Counted from the stretch's first letter, positions 49,868-59,881 are shown. The stretch is DNA of 64,000 bases from Desulfuribacillus alkaliarsenatis (GCF_001730225.1 NZ_MIJE01000002.1:1-64000); one strand, 5' to 3'. Translations and numbers: made by a program. The notes: generated by a model not told the origin, from the letters alone.

Positions 49868-50371
49868 TCATTTTCTGCGCCATTTCTCAAAAATTCGAGC
49901 TATTTCTGGATTGATGCTACCGGTAAGCTTTGCTCGCTTCTTAGGCTGCTCACTAAGTTGTTCGGAGACTCTTCTTTTCATAACCTCTATCTCGTGCCAT
50001 AATTCTCTGGAGGATATCCTCAAGGCACCTTTGCCAAAAACAACTCGCTGCTCTAAAAAATCTGAGGTAGCTACATAAACCTTGTGCCCGCTTCGTATAT
50101 AATCCGTCACGAGTTTTTCAATATATTCGTCAGCCGTTACACCTTCTTTAGTAAAATCGATGCGAAGATTGTTAAGGCTACTTTTCTTTAAGTTACCCTT
50201 AGATAAATGAGCATCATAGACGATGATAACCTGCCGCTCAGCAAAGGCACTGTATTCAGATAAAGCTTCCTGAAGTAAGTATCTTGCTTCTTCTAGGCTC
50301 TGTTCTTTAATTTTTGCTAGCTCTTTTGATGCCCCAATAACGTTATAGCCATCAACAATCAAATACTCCAT
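49868..50371 (-). CDS. yacP: YacP/Rae1-type NYN domain ribonuclease
   Basis: The protein (167 residues) begins MEYLIVDGYNVIGASKELAKI and has the PIN-like NYN acid residues (Asp in VDGYN, Asp in IIVYDAH, Asp in VATSDFLEQ). B. subtilis YacP (Rae1) cleaves mRNA in the ribosomal A site. The ATG at 50371 follows TAGGAGTAGCGTGG; the longer frame to 50419 includes a Cys/Gly-rich stretch unlike the family. It lies 49 nt after rlmB. Confidence 0.92.
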   Translation of the reverse strand: MEYLIVDGYNVIGASKELAKIKEQSLEEARYLLQEALSEYSAFAERQVIIVYDAHLSKGNLKKSSLNNLRIDFTKEGVTADEYIEKLVTDYIRSGHKVYVATSDFLEQRVVFGKGALRISSRELWHEIEVMKRRVSEQLSEQPKKRAKLTGSINPEIARIFEKWRRK

Positions 50372-50420
50372 CCACGCTACTCCTATTCCCAGACAGCACG
50401 AGCCGCTTACCATCATCAAG

Positions 50421-51209
50421 TTATTTTGATAGTCTTTGCTTTACAATCTCATATGTCATAATCCCAGTTGCTACAGATGCATTCAGGGAGGTAACTTTTC
50501 CTAGCATAGGAATTTTAATTAAGTAGTCACACTTTTTCTCAAGCAACGGACCGATGCCTTTGCCTTCACTACCAATCACTAAAATCGTCGGCATATCATA
50601 GCTAATCTCATAATAATTCTTGTCCGCTCTAGCATCCGTCCCTACAACCCAGAACCCTTGCTTCTTCATGTCTTCTATGGTGTTTGCAAGATTCGTAACA
50701 CGGATGATTGGCATATGGGCTATAGCTCCAGCAGAAGCTTTAGCAACTGTTGCCGTTAAGCCAACAGCACGGTGCTTAGCAATAATTACACCTGCGACAC
50801 CAGCGGACTCTGCCGTTCTGATAATCGAACCAACATTTTGAGGGTCCTGTAATTCCGCCAACACTAGTACAACTGGATTTTTGCTTATATCAATGCTGCT
50901 AATCCAGCTATCAAAATCAGTATATGTAACTGATGCTAAAAAGGCTATTAGACCCTGATGGGCTTTTGTTGTTGCTATTTGATCTAGCTTCTGCCGAGTT
51001 ACAAACTGATATTTGACACCATTCTCCGAAGCAAGCTGCTTAATCTCATCAACCTGACGTGCCCCTTCAGCAATTAATATACGATCCACCTGCTGGCCAG
51101 CACGCAGGGCTTCAACAATTGGATTCTTACCCTCTAGTTGTAGTTCGTTGTTTTCTTCCAGACTAGGCTCTGCAGGAGCTTTTTTTTTCTTCACGTTAAC
51201 CTTCTTCAT
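50421..51209 (-). CDS. rlmB: 23S rRNA (guanosine-2'-O)-methyltransferase RlmB family
   Basis: The protein (262 residues) has a lysine-rich N-terminus, the L30e-like substrate domain (GKNPIVEALRAGQQVDRILIAEGARQ) and the SPOUT domain with motif 1 QDPQNVGSIIRTAESAGV, motif 2 LVIGSEGKGIG and motif 3 MLGKVTSLNASVATGIMTYE. It methylates G2251-type positions of 23S rRNA. ATG 51209 follows GAGGGATAGT; 51224 is an alternative. It lies 27 nt after the thyX-like gene. Confidence 0.93.
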   Translation of the reverse strand: MKKVNVKKKKAPAEPSLEENNELQLEGKNPIVEALRAGQQVDRILIAEGARQVDEIKQLASENGVKYQFVTRQKLDQIATTKAHQGLIAFLASVTYTDFDSWISSIDISKNPVVLVLAELQDPQNVGSIIRTAESAGVAGVIIAKHRAVGLTATVAKASAGAIAHMPIIRVTNLANTIEDMKKQGFWVVGTDARADKNYYEISYDMPTILVIGSEGKGIGPLLEKKCDYLIKIPMLGKVTSLNASVATGIMTYEIVKQRLSK

Positions 51210-51236
51210 ACTATCCCTCTTCATTTGTTAATTTTA

Positions 51237-52574
51237 CTAGCTTTCATTTCGTATTGCGAAATACTCTTTCACTTGTGCTTGCTGACCACAGCTTAGCTTG
51301 CCTTCCTTGCATTTCCCTAACACACAGGATGGAAGCGCTTTCTCATATAAAACATCCGATAGCTCACGTAAAATATTTAACTTCTCTATCGCAAGCTGCC
51401 TAATCTCCCATTGGGCATTCATACATGTGCGTTCAGCTAGCATAATTGCGTCCATTCTAGCATTTGTAGAAGTGACCATTTTTATTTGGTCAGCATTTAA
51501 TAAAAACGGGTATGCTTTATCTTGTCCATAGGTCTCATAGACATATATACGAAAAGCTTTAATTTTTTCGATTAGTTGAAGAAACGGCTCATAGAATGCT
51601 GAATCTTTAATTGTAGTTGGCACTAGCACTGGTCTTTCGATATCTAGCAATATACTAAGTAAATCTTCTCGAAAGGTTTCAGGTAAACGATGGCGAACCT
51701 GCTGATGATAGGTTACTAAGCTACACATCATACCAAAGGTAGTTCTCGCTTGTTCCGCAATGCTATAATGACCATAACCAAGGACTCTATCAGCTATTTT
51801 ACGGGCTTTATCTGTTGCATCATCACCCCATGCCGCTAAAATTTCCGATGATGTTTTGCTTTGTGTACTTGTTAACGCCCCTAATCCCACCTGTAAGTCT
51901 AGGTTTGCAAACCTATCTAGTAGCACCATAGGTTTTGCAGGTGTAATCTGCTTAATTAGCGGTTCGTATAAATCTTCGAGGGCATCTTTATATTTGTCTC
52001 GATCTGATTCCTTAGGTAAGCAAGCAACGATAGTCTTGGGTAGGTTCTTGATTAACTGTTGTTTGAAGTTTAGAAAAACATCCTTATACTTATACTCATG
52101 TAGCATTCTAAATAAATCAAACAGTTTATCCCCAGTCATAGACACGCAAATATTAGTCTTCGTAGACAACGGTAATATGTATCTGGCATCTTCGATTGGA
52201 ATGCCATGTAGATAATTCTCGTTTTTTGGCCTTCCCTTAAACTCACCTGGCTTAAGCTCGGACATTTTTTTATACAATTCAAAGCTTTCATTAGTTAATT
52301 GGCGCGCCTTCTCCATATCCGCAGGGCTTAAATCTGGAAGTACAAAACCATCCTCCGTCATAGATACATAGCGTTGGCTTTGCTGAATATAAGAAGCTTT
52401 TAGCTCACATAAAAGTGTGCTGGCTATACGGTTAATACCTTCAGCCACAAAAAATATATTAGTCGTTCGGAGAGCATCCTTGTATGCTTGTTCGTCTAAT
52501 TGGCCTATTTCGTAGCTGTCTAGCCACATAGCTACTCGCTCTAACCCCGTTTGCTCAAAGTTTGTTATCTTCAT
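51237..52574 (-). CDS. Double-domain ThyX-like protein
   Basis: The protein (445 residues) contains two ThyX-related halves. The first (about 30-165) has QQSQRYVSM and EDARYILP but no RHR; the second (about 265-425) has GHYSIAEQARTTF and QQVRHRLPETFRED (the SxxxxSxR part replaced) and later NAQWEIRQLAIEK. Genuine ThyX carries RHRxxSxxExSxRY in one block and makes dTMP with FAD and methylene-folate. Here the signature is split between repeats, so thymidylate synthase activity is uncertain. ATG 52574 follows AGGAGCAGTGAGT. It overlaps mrnC by 20 nt. Confidence 0.82.
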   Translation of the reverse strand: MKITNFEQTGLERVAMWLDSYEIGQLDEQAYKDALRTTNIFFVAEGINRIASTLLCELKASYIQQSQRYVSMTEDGFVLPDLSPADMEKARQLTNESFELYKKMSELKPGEFKGRPKNENYLHGIPIEDARYILPLSTKTNICVSMTGDKLFDLFRMLHEYKYKDVFLNFKQQLIKNLPKTIVACLPKESDRDKYKDALEDLYEPLIKQITPAKPMVLLDRFANLDLQVGLGALTSTQSKTSSEILAAWGDDATDKARKIADRVLGYGHYSIAEQARTTFGMMCSLVTYHQQVRHRLPETFREDLLSILLDIERPVLVPTTIKDSAFYEPFLQLIEKIKAFRIYVYETYGQDKAYPFLLNADQIKMVTSTNARMDAIMLAERTCMNAQWEIRQLAIEKLNILRELSDVLYEKALPSCVLGKCKEGKLSCGQQAQVKEYFAIRNES

Positions 52575-52965
52575 ACTCACTGCTCCTCCCCAACAATACG
52601 ATTTGTTCAAATACCCATTCTAAGCGCTCCTGTTGGTTTGTTAAATATAGGTAACCAATTAAGCATTCGAATGCCGTACTATATCTATACTCGTTCACAG
52701 AAGCATTCTTTGCCGTAGTATGGGATTTCGTGTTCCTACCTCTTCTTACAATGTCTTTTTCTTCTTCTGTTAACTCATCCATCAGCGCATGAATAAAGCG
52801 GGACTGGCTTTTAGCACTTACAAATTTCGTTGATTCCTTGTGCAAGAATTGCACCTTGGCAATGCCTGTATTAAGCAAATGTTGTCGTACCATTACTTCG
52901 TAAACGGCATCACCAATATATGCTAACGCCAGACTTGATAGTTCACGGTAATTTGGTTTTTTCAA
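52555..52965 (-). CDS. mrnC: Mini-ribonuclease III
   Basis: The protein (136 residues from the TTG at 52965) is an RNase III catalytic domain without a dsRNA-binding domain: LALAYIGDAVYEVMVRQHLL (Asp in GDAVYE), KFVSAKSQSRFIHAL, RRGRNTKSHTTAKNASVNEYRYSTAFECLIGYLYL (Glu in FECLIGY). MrnC processes the ends of 23S rRNA. The TTG is preferred since AGGTGA lies 7 nt upstream at the cysS end and removes the overlap with cysS; ATG 52986 is the alternative. Confidence 0.95.
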   Translation of the reverse strand: MKKPNYRELSSLALAYIGDAVYEVMVRQHLLNTGIAKVQFLHKESTKFVSAKSQSRFIHALMDELTEEEKDIVRRGRNTKSHTTAKNASVNEYRYSTAFECLIGYLYLTNQQERLEWVFEQIVLLGRSSEYEDNKL

Positions 52966-52967
52966 CG

Positions 52968-54368
52968 TTAGTTCACCTTTTTCCATCTGACACCCTGTGG
53001 AGTATCTTCTAGAACTATACCCTGTTCTAATAATTGATCGCGAATTTCATCTGCGCGTTGGAAGTTTTTGTTCTTTCGTGCCTGTTGTCGTTCTTGAATT
53101 AAAGCTTCAATATCAGCTTCCATAGCAGTTGCCTGCTGCAATTCGATTCTTAATACTGCCATTAATGTCTCTAGAGTTTCTTTGTAACGCTTTAAAATTC
53201 TTGCGTCTGTAACTTCTGCACGCATGTATACATTTGCGTCCCTGACAATTTCAAATACTGCCGCAAGTGCTTCTGCCGTATTAAAATCATCATCCATAGA
53301 TTGTTCAAAATCTTTAATATGCTTAGCTAGCTGTACTTCAAATTCTTCTATATCATTATCTAAATCAACTGATGTTGTTAATCTGTGTTCTATATTACTA
53401 TAGGTTGTCTTGATTCTCTCTAAACCGTTAGCCGCATATTGTACAAGCTCTTCACTAAAGTTAATTGGACTGCGATAGTGCGCCGATATTAAGAAAAACC
53501 GTAATGCCTCAGGTTGGTATAGCTTGCGAAGCTCATTAACAATCATTACATTTCCTAGAGATTTCGACATTTTCTTGTTTTCTATGTTGATGTAGCCATT
53601 ATGTAGCCAGTAATTTGCAAATGGTTTTCCGTTCAGAGCTTCACTCTGGGCCACTTCGTTCTCATGATGTGGAAAAACTAAATCTTGACCTCCTGCATGA
53701 ATGTCAATCGTCTCCCCTAAGTACTTCTTTGCCATTGCTGAACATTCTATATGCCAGCCTGGTCTACCCTTACCCCATGGGCTATCCCAGGCTATTTCAG
53801 TATCTTTCGTCGACTTCCAAAGCGCAAAATCCAGGGGATTTTTCTTACGTGGATCTATTTCAATCCTTGCACCTGATTGCAAATCCTCTAATTCCTGCTT
53901 TGATAGCTTGCCGTAGTCCTCATAGCTTACAGTGTCGAAGTAGACATCTCCATCCCTTTCATAGGCGTAGCCTTTTTCTATCAGTTGCTCTACAAAAGAT
54001 ATGATTTCTGAAATATGCTCCATCACTCGTGGATGTACATTTGCCCGCTTAATACCCAAAGCATCAGCATCCGCAAAGTAGGCATCAATATATTTTTCTG
54101 CAAGCTGCTCAACTGTGGTGTTTTCTTCCTTGGCTTTATTAATTAGCTTATCATCGACATCGGTAAAGTTCTGCACATAGATAACTTCATAGCCTCGATA
54201 TTCTAAATAGCTTCTAACAACATCAAACATTGTAAAAGCTCTAGCGTTGCCTATATGAATATAGTTGTATACTGTAGGGCCACACACGTACATTTTAACC
54301 TTACCTGGTTCCATGGTTTTTAAAGGTTCTTTCTTTTTTGTTAATGTATTATAAACGTTAATTGTCAC
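52968..54368 (-). CDS. cysS: Cysteinyl-tRNA synthetase
   Basis: The 466-residue enzyme has the class I HIGH motif ([12 protein letters not shown], about 32-43), zinc ligands (CGPTVYN Cys29; [16 protein letters not shown]) and KMSKSLGN (about 267-274). It charges tRNA-Cys. The GTG at 54368 overlaps the cysE 3' end by 11 nt, so the two are co-translated. It belongs to the cysE-cysS-mrnC-thyX-rlmB-yacP unit behind a cysteine T-box. Confidence 0.97.
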   Translation of the reverse strand: MTINVYNTLTKKKEPLKTMEPGKVKMYVCGPTVYNYIHIGNARAFTMFDVVRSYLEYRGYEVIYVQNFTDVDDKLINKAKEENTTVEQLAEKYIDAYFADADALGIKRANVHPRVMEHISEIISFVEQLIEKGYAYERDGDVYFDTVSYEDYGKLSKQELEDLQSGARIEIDPRKKNPLDFALWKSTKDTEIAWDSPWGKGRPGWHIECSAMAKKYLGETIDIHAGGQDLVFPHHENEVAQSEALNGKPFANYWLHNGYINIENKKMSKSLGNVMIVNELRKLYQPEALRFFLISAHYRSPINFSEELVQYAANGLERIKTTYSNIEHRLTTSVDLDNDIEEFEVQLAKHIKDFEQSMDDDFNTAEALAAVFEIVRDANVYMRAEVTDARILKRYKETLETLMAVLRIELQQATAMEADIEALIQERQQARKNKNFQRADEIRDQLLEQGIVLEDTPQGVRWKKVN

Positions 54369-55020
54369 TTTTTACACGCTCCCTCAATTCATCAATTTCG
54401 AGCCTTAGCTCAGCCATCTGCCTTTGCATATCGCATAGGATGTTTGCTACTGGGTCAGGAAGCTGGTCATGGTCAAGCTTTGTCCCAACACGTTTGCCGT
54501 TTCGCATTACGATTCTCCCTGGTATGCCGACAACTGTTGAGTCCTCAGGAACATCTCTCAGCACTACTGACCCCGCTCCAATTTTAGCGTTTTCACCAAT
54601 TGTAATTGACCCTAACACTTTAGCGCCTGTCGCTATGAGGGCCCCATTTTTTATTGTAGGATGTCGTTTTCCTTTTTCCTTGCCAGTACCCCCAAGTGTA
54701 ACGCCCTGATACAAGGTTACATCATCACCAATTTCCGTCGTCTCGCCAATAACGACACCCATCCCATGATCTATAAATAAGCGCTTACCTATTGTTGCTC
54801 CTGGATGAATTTCAATACCAGTCAACCAACGACTAACCTGCGATATAAAACGCGCTAAAACAAACCATTTCCGTTTATATAGTCTATGTGCAATTCTATG
54901 CGCCCATAGGGCATGTAGCCCTGCGTAGCACGTTAAAACCTCTAACACGTTTCTAGCTGCTGGGTCGCGCTCGAAAACAGCTTCTATGTCAGATTTTATA
55001 TTTTTAAACACAGCTCTCAC
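54358..55020 (-). CDS. cysE: Serine O-acetyltransferase
   Basis: The 220-residue enzyme has an N-terminal helical part ([30 protein letters not shown]) and a left-handed beta-helix with hexapeptide repeats ([58 protein letters not shown]). His in DHGMG and in KRHP are the active-site residues. It makes O-acetylserine for cysteine synthesis. Together with cysS it lies behind a T-box with a Cys specifier, which links cysteine synthesis and use to tRNA-Cys charging. Confidence 0.97.
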   Translation of the reverse strand: MRAVFKNIKSDIEAVFERDPAARNVLEVLTCYAGLHALWAHRIAHRLYKRKWFVLARFISQVSRWLTGIEIHPGATIGKRLFIDHGMGVVIGETTEIGDDVTLYQGVTLGGTGKEKGKRHPTIKNGALIATGAKVLGSITIGENAKIGAGSVVLRDVPEDSTVVGIPGRIVMRNGKRVGTKLDHDQLPDPVANILCDMQRQMAELRLEIDELRERVKSDN

Positions 55021-55030
55021 TCCTATTAAT

Positions 55031-55259
55031 AAAAAAAGAAACCCCCTCTAAACAGAGACGATTTCTTCGTGGTTCCACTCTGATTATATAGCAGCTATTA
55101 ATAGCTACTATATCACTCATAACTCAGTTAACGGTGTCCCGCTACAGGCTACTAGTTTCACCTGTAAAGCTCAAAGGTGCATTCCAAACCCTCCATGTAA
55201 GCATCTCAGCAATTGCTTACTCTCTGTAAAATGGGGCGAATTTGTACTTTCCTTTTCAA
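55031..55259 (-). promoter_or_regulatory. T-box riboswitch, cysteine specifier, of cysES
   Basis: On the minus strand the T-box core AGAGTGGAACCACGAAG (complement 55065-55081) is followed by a terminator whose arms AGAAATCGTCTCT and AGAGGGGGTTTCT end in TTTTTTT (complement 55031-55067). Upstream stem I contains AGTAAGC...GCTTAC and the specifier loop GGAATGCACC, giving UGC (complement 55179-55181), which reads as cysteine. Uncharged tRNA-Cys would stabilise the antiterminator. A TATAAT -10 lies at complement 55266-55271 just after the gltX stop; its -35 is not clear. Confidence 0.93.
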
Positions 55260-55285
55260 CGCTCAATTATATGCAACTACACTTT

Positions 55286-56755
55286 TTATAACATAGCAGT
55301 ATGTTTTTTGCAAGTCTGCAGTCGCCCAATTACACGCTCTTTACCTAATAACCAGAGAGATTTATTTAGGTCAGGGCCATGAAGCACTCCCGTCGCTGCC
55401 ACACGAACTGGCATAAATAGCTGCTTGCCTTTAACACCTGTTTCCTTTTGTACAGTTTTAAATGCAGCTTGTATTGCACCTGGTTCATACTGTTCAATTT
55501 GTTCTACTTGTTGAATAAAGCTATCTAGCACCACCTGCACTTGTTCGCCTGCCAAAACTTCTTTAGCTTCATCATCATAGGCTATTGCCTGTTCAAAAAA
55601 GCGGGCTACGAGTTCTGGAAATTGCGCTGCATAATCTGTTCTCTCAACGTACAATTCTATTAGTCCATGAAGCCATTCAGTTGTATCATCATCAATGGCC
55701 TCTCCAATATAGCCTGCTTTTTGCAGATGTGGAATCGCTAGGTTAGTTACATATTCTATGTCAGCCTGCTTAAGATAATGATTATTCATCCAATTTAATT
55801 TCTCAGCATCAAAAACTGCAGGGTTTTTCGCTACTCTATCCAAGCTAAATTCTTGAATTAGCTCATCCATGCTAAATATCTCTTGTTCGCCTTCTGGCGA
55901 CCAGCCTAATAATGCTAGGAAATTCACTATCGCCCCTGGGACAAAACCTAGGTCACGATATTGCTCTACAAACTGGATTACGGATTCATCACGCTTACTC
56001 ATTTTTTGTCTATCTTTACCCAAGATTAACGACACATGAGCAAAGGTAGGAATTTCAAACCCTAGTGCTTTATATATCAAGACTTGTCGTGGTGTATTGG
56101 ATAGATGCTCCTCACCACGGATTACATCGGTAATCTCCATCAGATGATCATCGATAGTAACTGCCATATTGTATGTTGGCATTCCATCTGATTTAATAAT
56201 AACAAAATCGCCGATACCATCGCTCTCAAAACTTACCCTACCACGCACTTGATCTCTAATCACGATATTTTCATTTTGTGGTACACGGAAACGCACAACT
56301 GGTTTGCGCCCTTGTTCAGCTAGAGCTTTTTCCTCTGCATCATTAAGGCTTCTACATTTCCCTAGATAACGTGGCGTTTCACCCTTAGCCATAAGCGCTT
56401 CGCGTTCCGCCTCAAGCTCCTCAGGGGCGCAATAGCAGCGATAGGCATGGCCTGTTTCTAGTAGCTTGTCTACATATGGCCTATAAAGATCTAGTCGTTC
56501 TGACGATCGGTACGGCCCGTGAGGCCCACCAACCTCTGGCCCTTCATCCCAATCAATACCAAGCCAGCGCATACTTTCTAGCATTTTCGCCTCTGCACTA
56601 GCAACATTTCGGTTTTGGTCCGTATCTTCAAATCGCAAAATAAATTTCCCATTGTTTTTTTTGGCATATAAATAATTAAATAGTGCTGACCTTGCTCCTC
56701 CAATATGTAGATGTCCTGTAGGACTTGGTGCAAACCTAACTCTTGTTTCTTTCAT
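55286..56755 (-). CDS. gltX: Glutamyl-tRNA synthetase
   Basis: The 489-residue enzyme has the class I HIGH motif (RFAPSPTGHLHIGGARSALFNYL, about 7-29), FEDTDQNRN, and KMSKRDESV (about 252-260). Firmicute versions are often non-discriminating and also charge tRNA-Gln, which cannot be decided here. The C-terminal domain is all-helical and complete (QTCKKHTAML end). It follows ispF by 21 nt with GAGGGAATACATACA before the ATG. Confidence 0.97.
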   Translation of the reverse strand: MKETRVRFAPSPTGHLHIGGARSALFNYLYAKKNNGKFILRFEDTDQNRNVASAEAKMLESMRWLGIDWDEGPEVGGPHGPYRSSERLDLYRPYVDKLLETGHAYRCYCAPEELEAEREALMAKGETPRYLGKCRSLNDAEEKALAEQGRKPVVRFRVPQNENIVIRDQVRGRVSFESDGIGDFVIIKSDGMPTYNMAVTIDDHLMEITDVIRGEEHLSNTPRQVLIYKALGFEIPTFAHVSLILGKDRQKMSKRDESVIQFVEQYRDLGFVPGAIVNFLALLGWSPEGEQEIFSMDELIQEFSLDRVAKNPAVFDAEKLNWMNNHYLKQADIEYVTNLAIPHLQKAGYIGEAIDDDTTEWLHGLIELYVERTDYAAQFPELVARFFEQAIAYDDEAKEVLAGEQVQVVLDSFIQQVEQIEQYEPGAIQAAFKTVQKETGVKGKQLFMPVRVAATGVLHGPDLNKSLWLLGKERVIGRLQTCKKHTAML

Positions 56756-56776
56756 TGTATGTATTCCCTCCGATAC

Positions 56777-57253
56777 TTAGCAGTTTTTTTCTAGCATAAC
56801 TACAGCCTGCGCTGCAATCCCCTCTTCTCTACCAGTAAAACCGAGACGTTCAGTAGTAGTAGCCTTCACACCGACTTGCCCTATCTCGCAACGACAGGCC
56901 TTGGCGATAATCTCCCTCATAGCTTCGATGTGTGGGGCCATTTTAGGCTTCTCTGCAATTATTATACTATCTAGATTACCCATTTGATAACCCTTAGATT
57001 CTACAAGCTCCCATACATGCTCCAGTAGTTTAACACTTGATATACCTTTATATTTTTCATCTGTATCAGGAAAGTGCTTACCAATATCACCAAGTGCCAA
57101 GGCACCTAATATCGCATCCTTTATTGCATGCAACAGCACATCTGCATCAGAATGACCCAAAAGTCCCTGCTTGTGCTCTATTTTCACTCCACCAATAATG
57201 AGCTCGCGATTATCCGCAAAGCGATGGACATCGTAACCAATTCCTATCCTCAT
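56777..57253 (-). CDS. ispF: 2-C-methyl-D-erythritol 2,4-cyclodiphosphate synthase
   Basis: The 158-residue enzyme shows [19 protein letters not shown] (Asp and His zinc ligands), [34 protein letters not shown] and the C-terminal [21 protein letters not shown]. It forms the cyclic diphosphate intermediate of the MEP isoprenoid pathway. Its start overlaps the ispD stop by 4 nt (ATGA), so the two MEP enzymes are coupled. Confidence 0.97.
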   Translation of the reverse strand: MRIGIGYDVHRFADNRELIIGGVKIEHKQGLLGHSDADVLLHAIKDAILGALALGDIGKHFPDTDEKYKGISSVKLLEHVWELVESKGYQMGNLDSIIIAEKPKMAPHIEAMREIIAKACRCEIGQVGVKATTTERLGFTGREEGIAAQAVVMLEKNC

Positions 57254-57975
57254 TTCTGTGTCCTCCTTGTAAGAATCATTTCGGCAAATGTAACATCTTC
57301 TGGTGTTGTAACTTTGATATTCTCATAGCTTCCTTTAACAACAGCAACTGGTTTGCCAAGTAATTCTATTAACATTGAATCATCTGTAATCGTGTCTAAG
57401 TCTTTAATTTCTGCAATAGCTTCCGCAAACAAAGTGCGTTTAATAATTTGTGGCGTTTGCGCAGCCCATAGTGTGTTCCTACTCGGTGTCTGCTGAATTA
57501 ACTTATTATCAGAATTGATAATCTTGATAGTATCCTTGACAGGCACAGCAACAATTGCGGCCCCAATTTCTGTTGCCTTCTGAATACAGCTTTCTATTTC
57601 AGCCTGCGTAATTAATGGTCTGGCTCCATCATGCATTAATAGATAATCTATATCCTGTTGTTGAATGTTTTTAAAGCCATTTATTACGCTGTAAACGCGC
57701 TCTTTCCCGCCACCAACTACAGCTGTTACCTTGTGTAAATTATACTTATCTACTAACTCTTGTCCATATTCTATTTCCTGCTGACCTACGACAAATATTA
57801 CCTCTGTAACCTGTGGGTGTGTACTAATTTCCTGCATCGTGCGAACAACCATAGGTACACCCAATAAATCTATGTATTGTTTATTATAACCTACACCTAA
57901 TCGCTTACCAATTCCTGCTGCAGGAATGATAGCTGCTATTTTCGTTTCGTTGCTTATGTTTGTTTTTATGCTCAT
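57250..57975 (-). CDS. ispD: 2-C-methyl-D-erythritol 4-phosphate cytidylyltransferase
   Basis: The 241-residue enzyme has the nucleotide-binding [27 protein letters not shown] (about 14-40), the conserved HDGARPLI (about 114-121) and VPVKDTIK. It makes CDP-ME in the MEP pathway. It is the first gene after the yacL terminator; a promoter was not obvious in the 142-nt gap. It heads ispD-ispF-gltX. Confidence 0.96.
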   Translation of the reverse strand: MSIKTNISNETKIAAIIPAAGIGKRLGVGYNKQYIDLLGVPMVVRTMQEISTHPQVTEVIFVVGQQEIEYGQELVDKYNLHKVTAVVGGGKERVYSVINGFKNIQQQDIDYLLMHDGARPLITQAEIESCIQKATEIGAAIVAVPVKDTIKIINSDNKLIQQTPSRNTLWAAQTPQIIKRTLFAEAIAEIKDLDTITDDSMLIELLGKPVAVVKGSYENIKVTTPEDVTFAEMILTRRTQK

Positions 57976-58042
57976 AACAATCTCCTCGCAGAAGAAAACT
58001 TGTATTCGCTAGTCCGTCAAACAGGTAAATGCTTGTGTAAAT

Positions 58043-58075
58043 AAAGATAGGCTTCTAAATTAGAAGCCTATCTTT
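58043..58075. terminator. Terminator after yacL
   Basis: AAAGATAGGCTTCTA (58043-58057) and TAGAAGCCTATCTTT (58061-58075) form a perfect 15-bp stem with a 3-nt loop, followed on the minus strand by ATTTA. It lies 43 nt after the yacL stop. The T-run is short but the stem is strong. Confidence 0.8.
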
Positions 58076-58117
58076 AACTTATTATGCTTACGATATAATA
58101 TCATATTTTATAAAAAC

Positions 58118-59209
58118 TTATAAAGCCTTTTCTAACAATTTTGGTTTAGCAAATATCATACGTCCTGCAGACGTCTGCAATACACTTGTAACTATTACAT
58201 CGATTTCATTTCCTATATAGTTACTTCCGCCTTCAATGACAATCATAGTTCCGTCGTCTAAATAAGCTACTCCCTGACCGTGCTCTTTACCATCTTTGAT
58301 AACCTGTGCTCGCATTTCTTCTCCTGGCAGCACTACAGGCTTAACTGCATTTGCTAGGTCATTGATATTCAAGACAGATACTCCTTGGAGCTCACTAACT
58401 TTGTTTAGATTGAAGTCATTCGTTACTACCTTACCGTCTATTAGCTTCGCTAGCTTCACAAGTTTTGTGTCTACCTCTGCTGTATCCTCAAAATCGCCCT
58501 CCCAAATCTCTACCTTCACCAGTAGTTCTTTCTGAATGCGTTTCAAGATATCTAGGCCACGTCTGCCTCGATTACGTTTTAATGTGTCAGAAGAGTCAGC
58601 TATATGCTGCAGCTCATGAAGTACAAACGAAGGAATAATAATTGTTCCGTCAACAAAGCCTGTATTGCAAATATCTGCTATGCGCCCATCAATGATTACA
58701 CTTGTATCTAGTATTTTCGGTTTACAACCAGTATTCTCAGGTTTCTTATTAATAACTCTGTCCTTAAGCCCCTTAAATTGAAGGATACTGATAATTTCTT
58801 CCCTTTTAGAAATTGCTACCTTATACCCTATATAACCTAAAATAATCGATAAGAAAATTGGCACTATTGGCCCTACGACTGGTAGACCAATAACCGCAGG
58901 ATGAATCAAATATGCAACTAACAAGCCTGCGAGCATTCCAATGACACCCATGACAATCTCTGTAAGCGGAGTATTCGATAAAAAATCTTCAAACCATTTT
59001 ATAAGTCCAATTACGTAGTCAATAAAGCGTGACGCTAATAATAATGCAAAAACCAACGCACCTAGTGCTGCTCCAATATACTCGGGATAGGATACTCCAC
59101 CTAAATTAAGTACTGAATCCATAAAAGCAAACATCATTGGCCCGAATTGATAACCAAGTACAACTCCCAGCACAACAAAAAAAGCATATATAATTTTCTT
59201 TAGCACCAC
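58118..59209 (-). CDS. yacL: PIN-TRAM domain membrane protein (YacL)
   Basis: The 363-residue protein has about four N-terminal membrane segments (roughly 5-30, 42-65, 85-107 and 112-130), a PIN nuclease-like domain ([21 protein letters not shown], then [33 protein letters not shown]; conserved Asp residues) and a C-terminal TRAM domain ([19 protein letters not shown]). The family is widespread next to ispD in Firmicutes; its RNA target is not known. The GTG at 59209 follows GGAGGTGAAAA. Confidence 0.93.
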   Translation of the reverse strand: MVLKKIIYAFFVVLGVVLGYQFGPMMFAFMDSVLNLGGVSYPEYIGAALGALVFALLLASRFIDYVIGLIKWFEDFLSNTPLTEIVMGVIGMLAGLLVAYLIHPAVIGLPVVGPIVPIFLSIILGYIGYKVAISKREEIISILQFKGLKDRVINKKPENTGCKPKILDTSVIIDGRIADICNTGFVDGTIIIPSFVLHELQHIADSSDTLKRNRGRRGLDILKRIQKELLVKVEIWEGDFEDTAEVDTKLVKLAKLIDGKVVTNDFNLNKVSELQGVSVLNINDLANAVKPVVLPGEEMRAQVIKDGKEHGQGVAYLDDGTMIVIEGGSNYIGNEIDVIVTSVLQTSAGRMIFAKPKLLEKAL

Positions 59210-59260
59210 TTTTCACCTCCTTTAATTCATTATTTACCATTTAATTATATTCTATAAGTA

Positions 59261-59290
59261 AGTATATTGAAAAAAAAATAATTATATCAA
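59261..59290 (-). promoter_or_regulatory. Candidate yacL promoter (TTGATA-N18-TATACT)
   Basis: On the minus strand TTGATA (complement 59285-59290), 18 bases including a nine-T run, and TATACT (complement 59261-59266). It lies between the carD terminator and yacL, where a promoter is needed. Confidence 0.5.
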
Positions 59291-59345
59291 TTTATTATCT
59301 GTTTTTTTGATATTTGTAATATAGATGTAATCAATTTTCATATAC

Positions 59346-59372
59346 AAAAATGCGTCAGACAGACGCATTTTT
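59346..59372. terminator. Terminator overlapping the carD stop codon
   Basis: AAAAATGCGTC (59346-59356) and GACGCATTTTT (59362-59372) form an 11-bp perfect stem with a 5-nt loop, T-rich on both strands. The carD stop codon TGA (complement 59355-59357) lies inside the hairpin. Confidence 0.88.
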
Positions 59373-59852
59373 GTTCTTCTCAATCAATTCTGTTATAATG
59401 CCCATTGCTTCTACTTCATCTATGCCTTTTACCAAAACAAATTCACTAACTAATATTTGCTTTGCATTTTCAAGCATTTTTCTTTCTCCCGTGGAAAGTC
59501 CCTTTTCTATCTCTCTAAGCATCAGGCTGCGTACAACCTCTGCTACTTTAAAAATGTCCCCACTTTTAACCTTATCCATGTTTGCCCTGTATCGTTGGTT
59601 CCAATTGATGGATGCTTCTGCTTCTTCAGTACACATATTATCCATAACGTTGTTAATTAAACATTCATCAACAACATCTCGAAGACCAATGTTCTGAACA
59701 TTACCTATAGGAATCATTACTTTCATGTCTCCTACTGGCATCCTCATTACATAATACTTTCGTATTTCACCAAGAATTTCTTTCTCCTCTATGGATTCTA
59801 TCACTCCAGCTCCATACATAGGGTACACAACTTTATCACCGACATTAAACAT
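59355..59852 (-). CDS. carD: CarD family transcriptional regulator
   Basis: The 165-residue protein has the N-terminal RNA-polymerase-interaction domain (MFNVGDKVVYPMYGAGVIESIEEKEILGEIRKYYVMRMPVGDMKVMIPI, about 1-49) and a helical DNA-binding C-terminal part (SGDIFKVAEVVRSLMLREIEKGLSTGERKMLENAKQILVSEF). CarD/CdnL proteins bind the polymerase beta subunit and stabilise open complexes, often at rRNA promoters. AGGTGTCCT precedes the ATG, and two tandem promoter-like sequences lie upstream. Its last codons form a terminator stem. Confidence 0.93.
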   Translation of the reverse strand: MFNVGDKVVYPMYGAGVIESIEEKEILGEIRKYYVMRMPVGDMKVMIPIGNVQNIGLRDVVDECLINNVMDNMCTEEAEASINWNQRYRANMDKVKSGDIFKVAEVVRSLMLREIEKGLSTGERKMLENAKQILVSEFVLVKGIDEVEAMGIITELIEKNKNASV

Positions 59853-59881
59853 AGGACACCTCCACCGAGTATTCCATATAT

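Noticed and set aside
49868-50419. Long YacP form starting at 50419
   Set aside because: The extra N-terminus is unlike the family, and a good ribosome site stands before 50371.
58043-58075. Perfect 33-bp inverted repeat as an operator of ispD
   Set aside because: Its position after yacL, 3-nt loop and trailing T residues fit an intrinsic terminator better.
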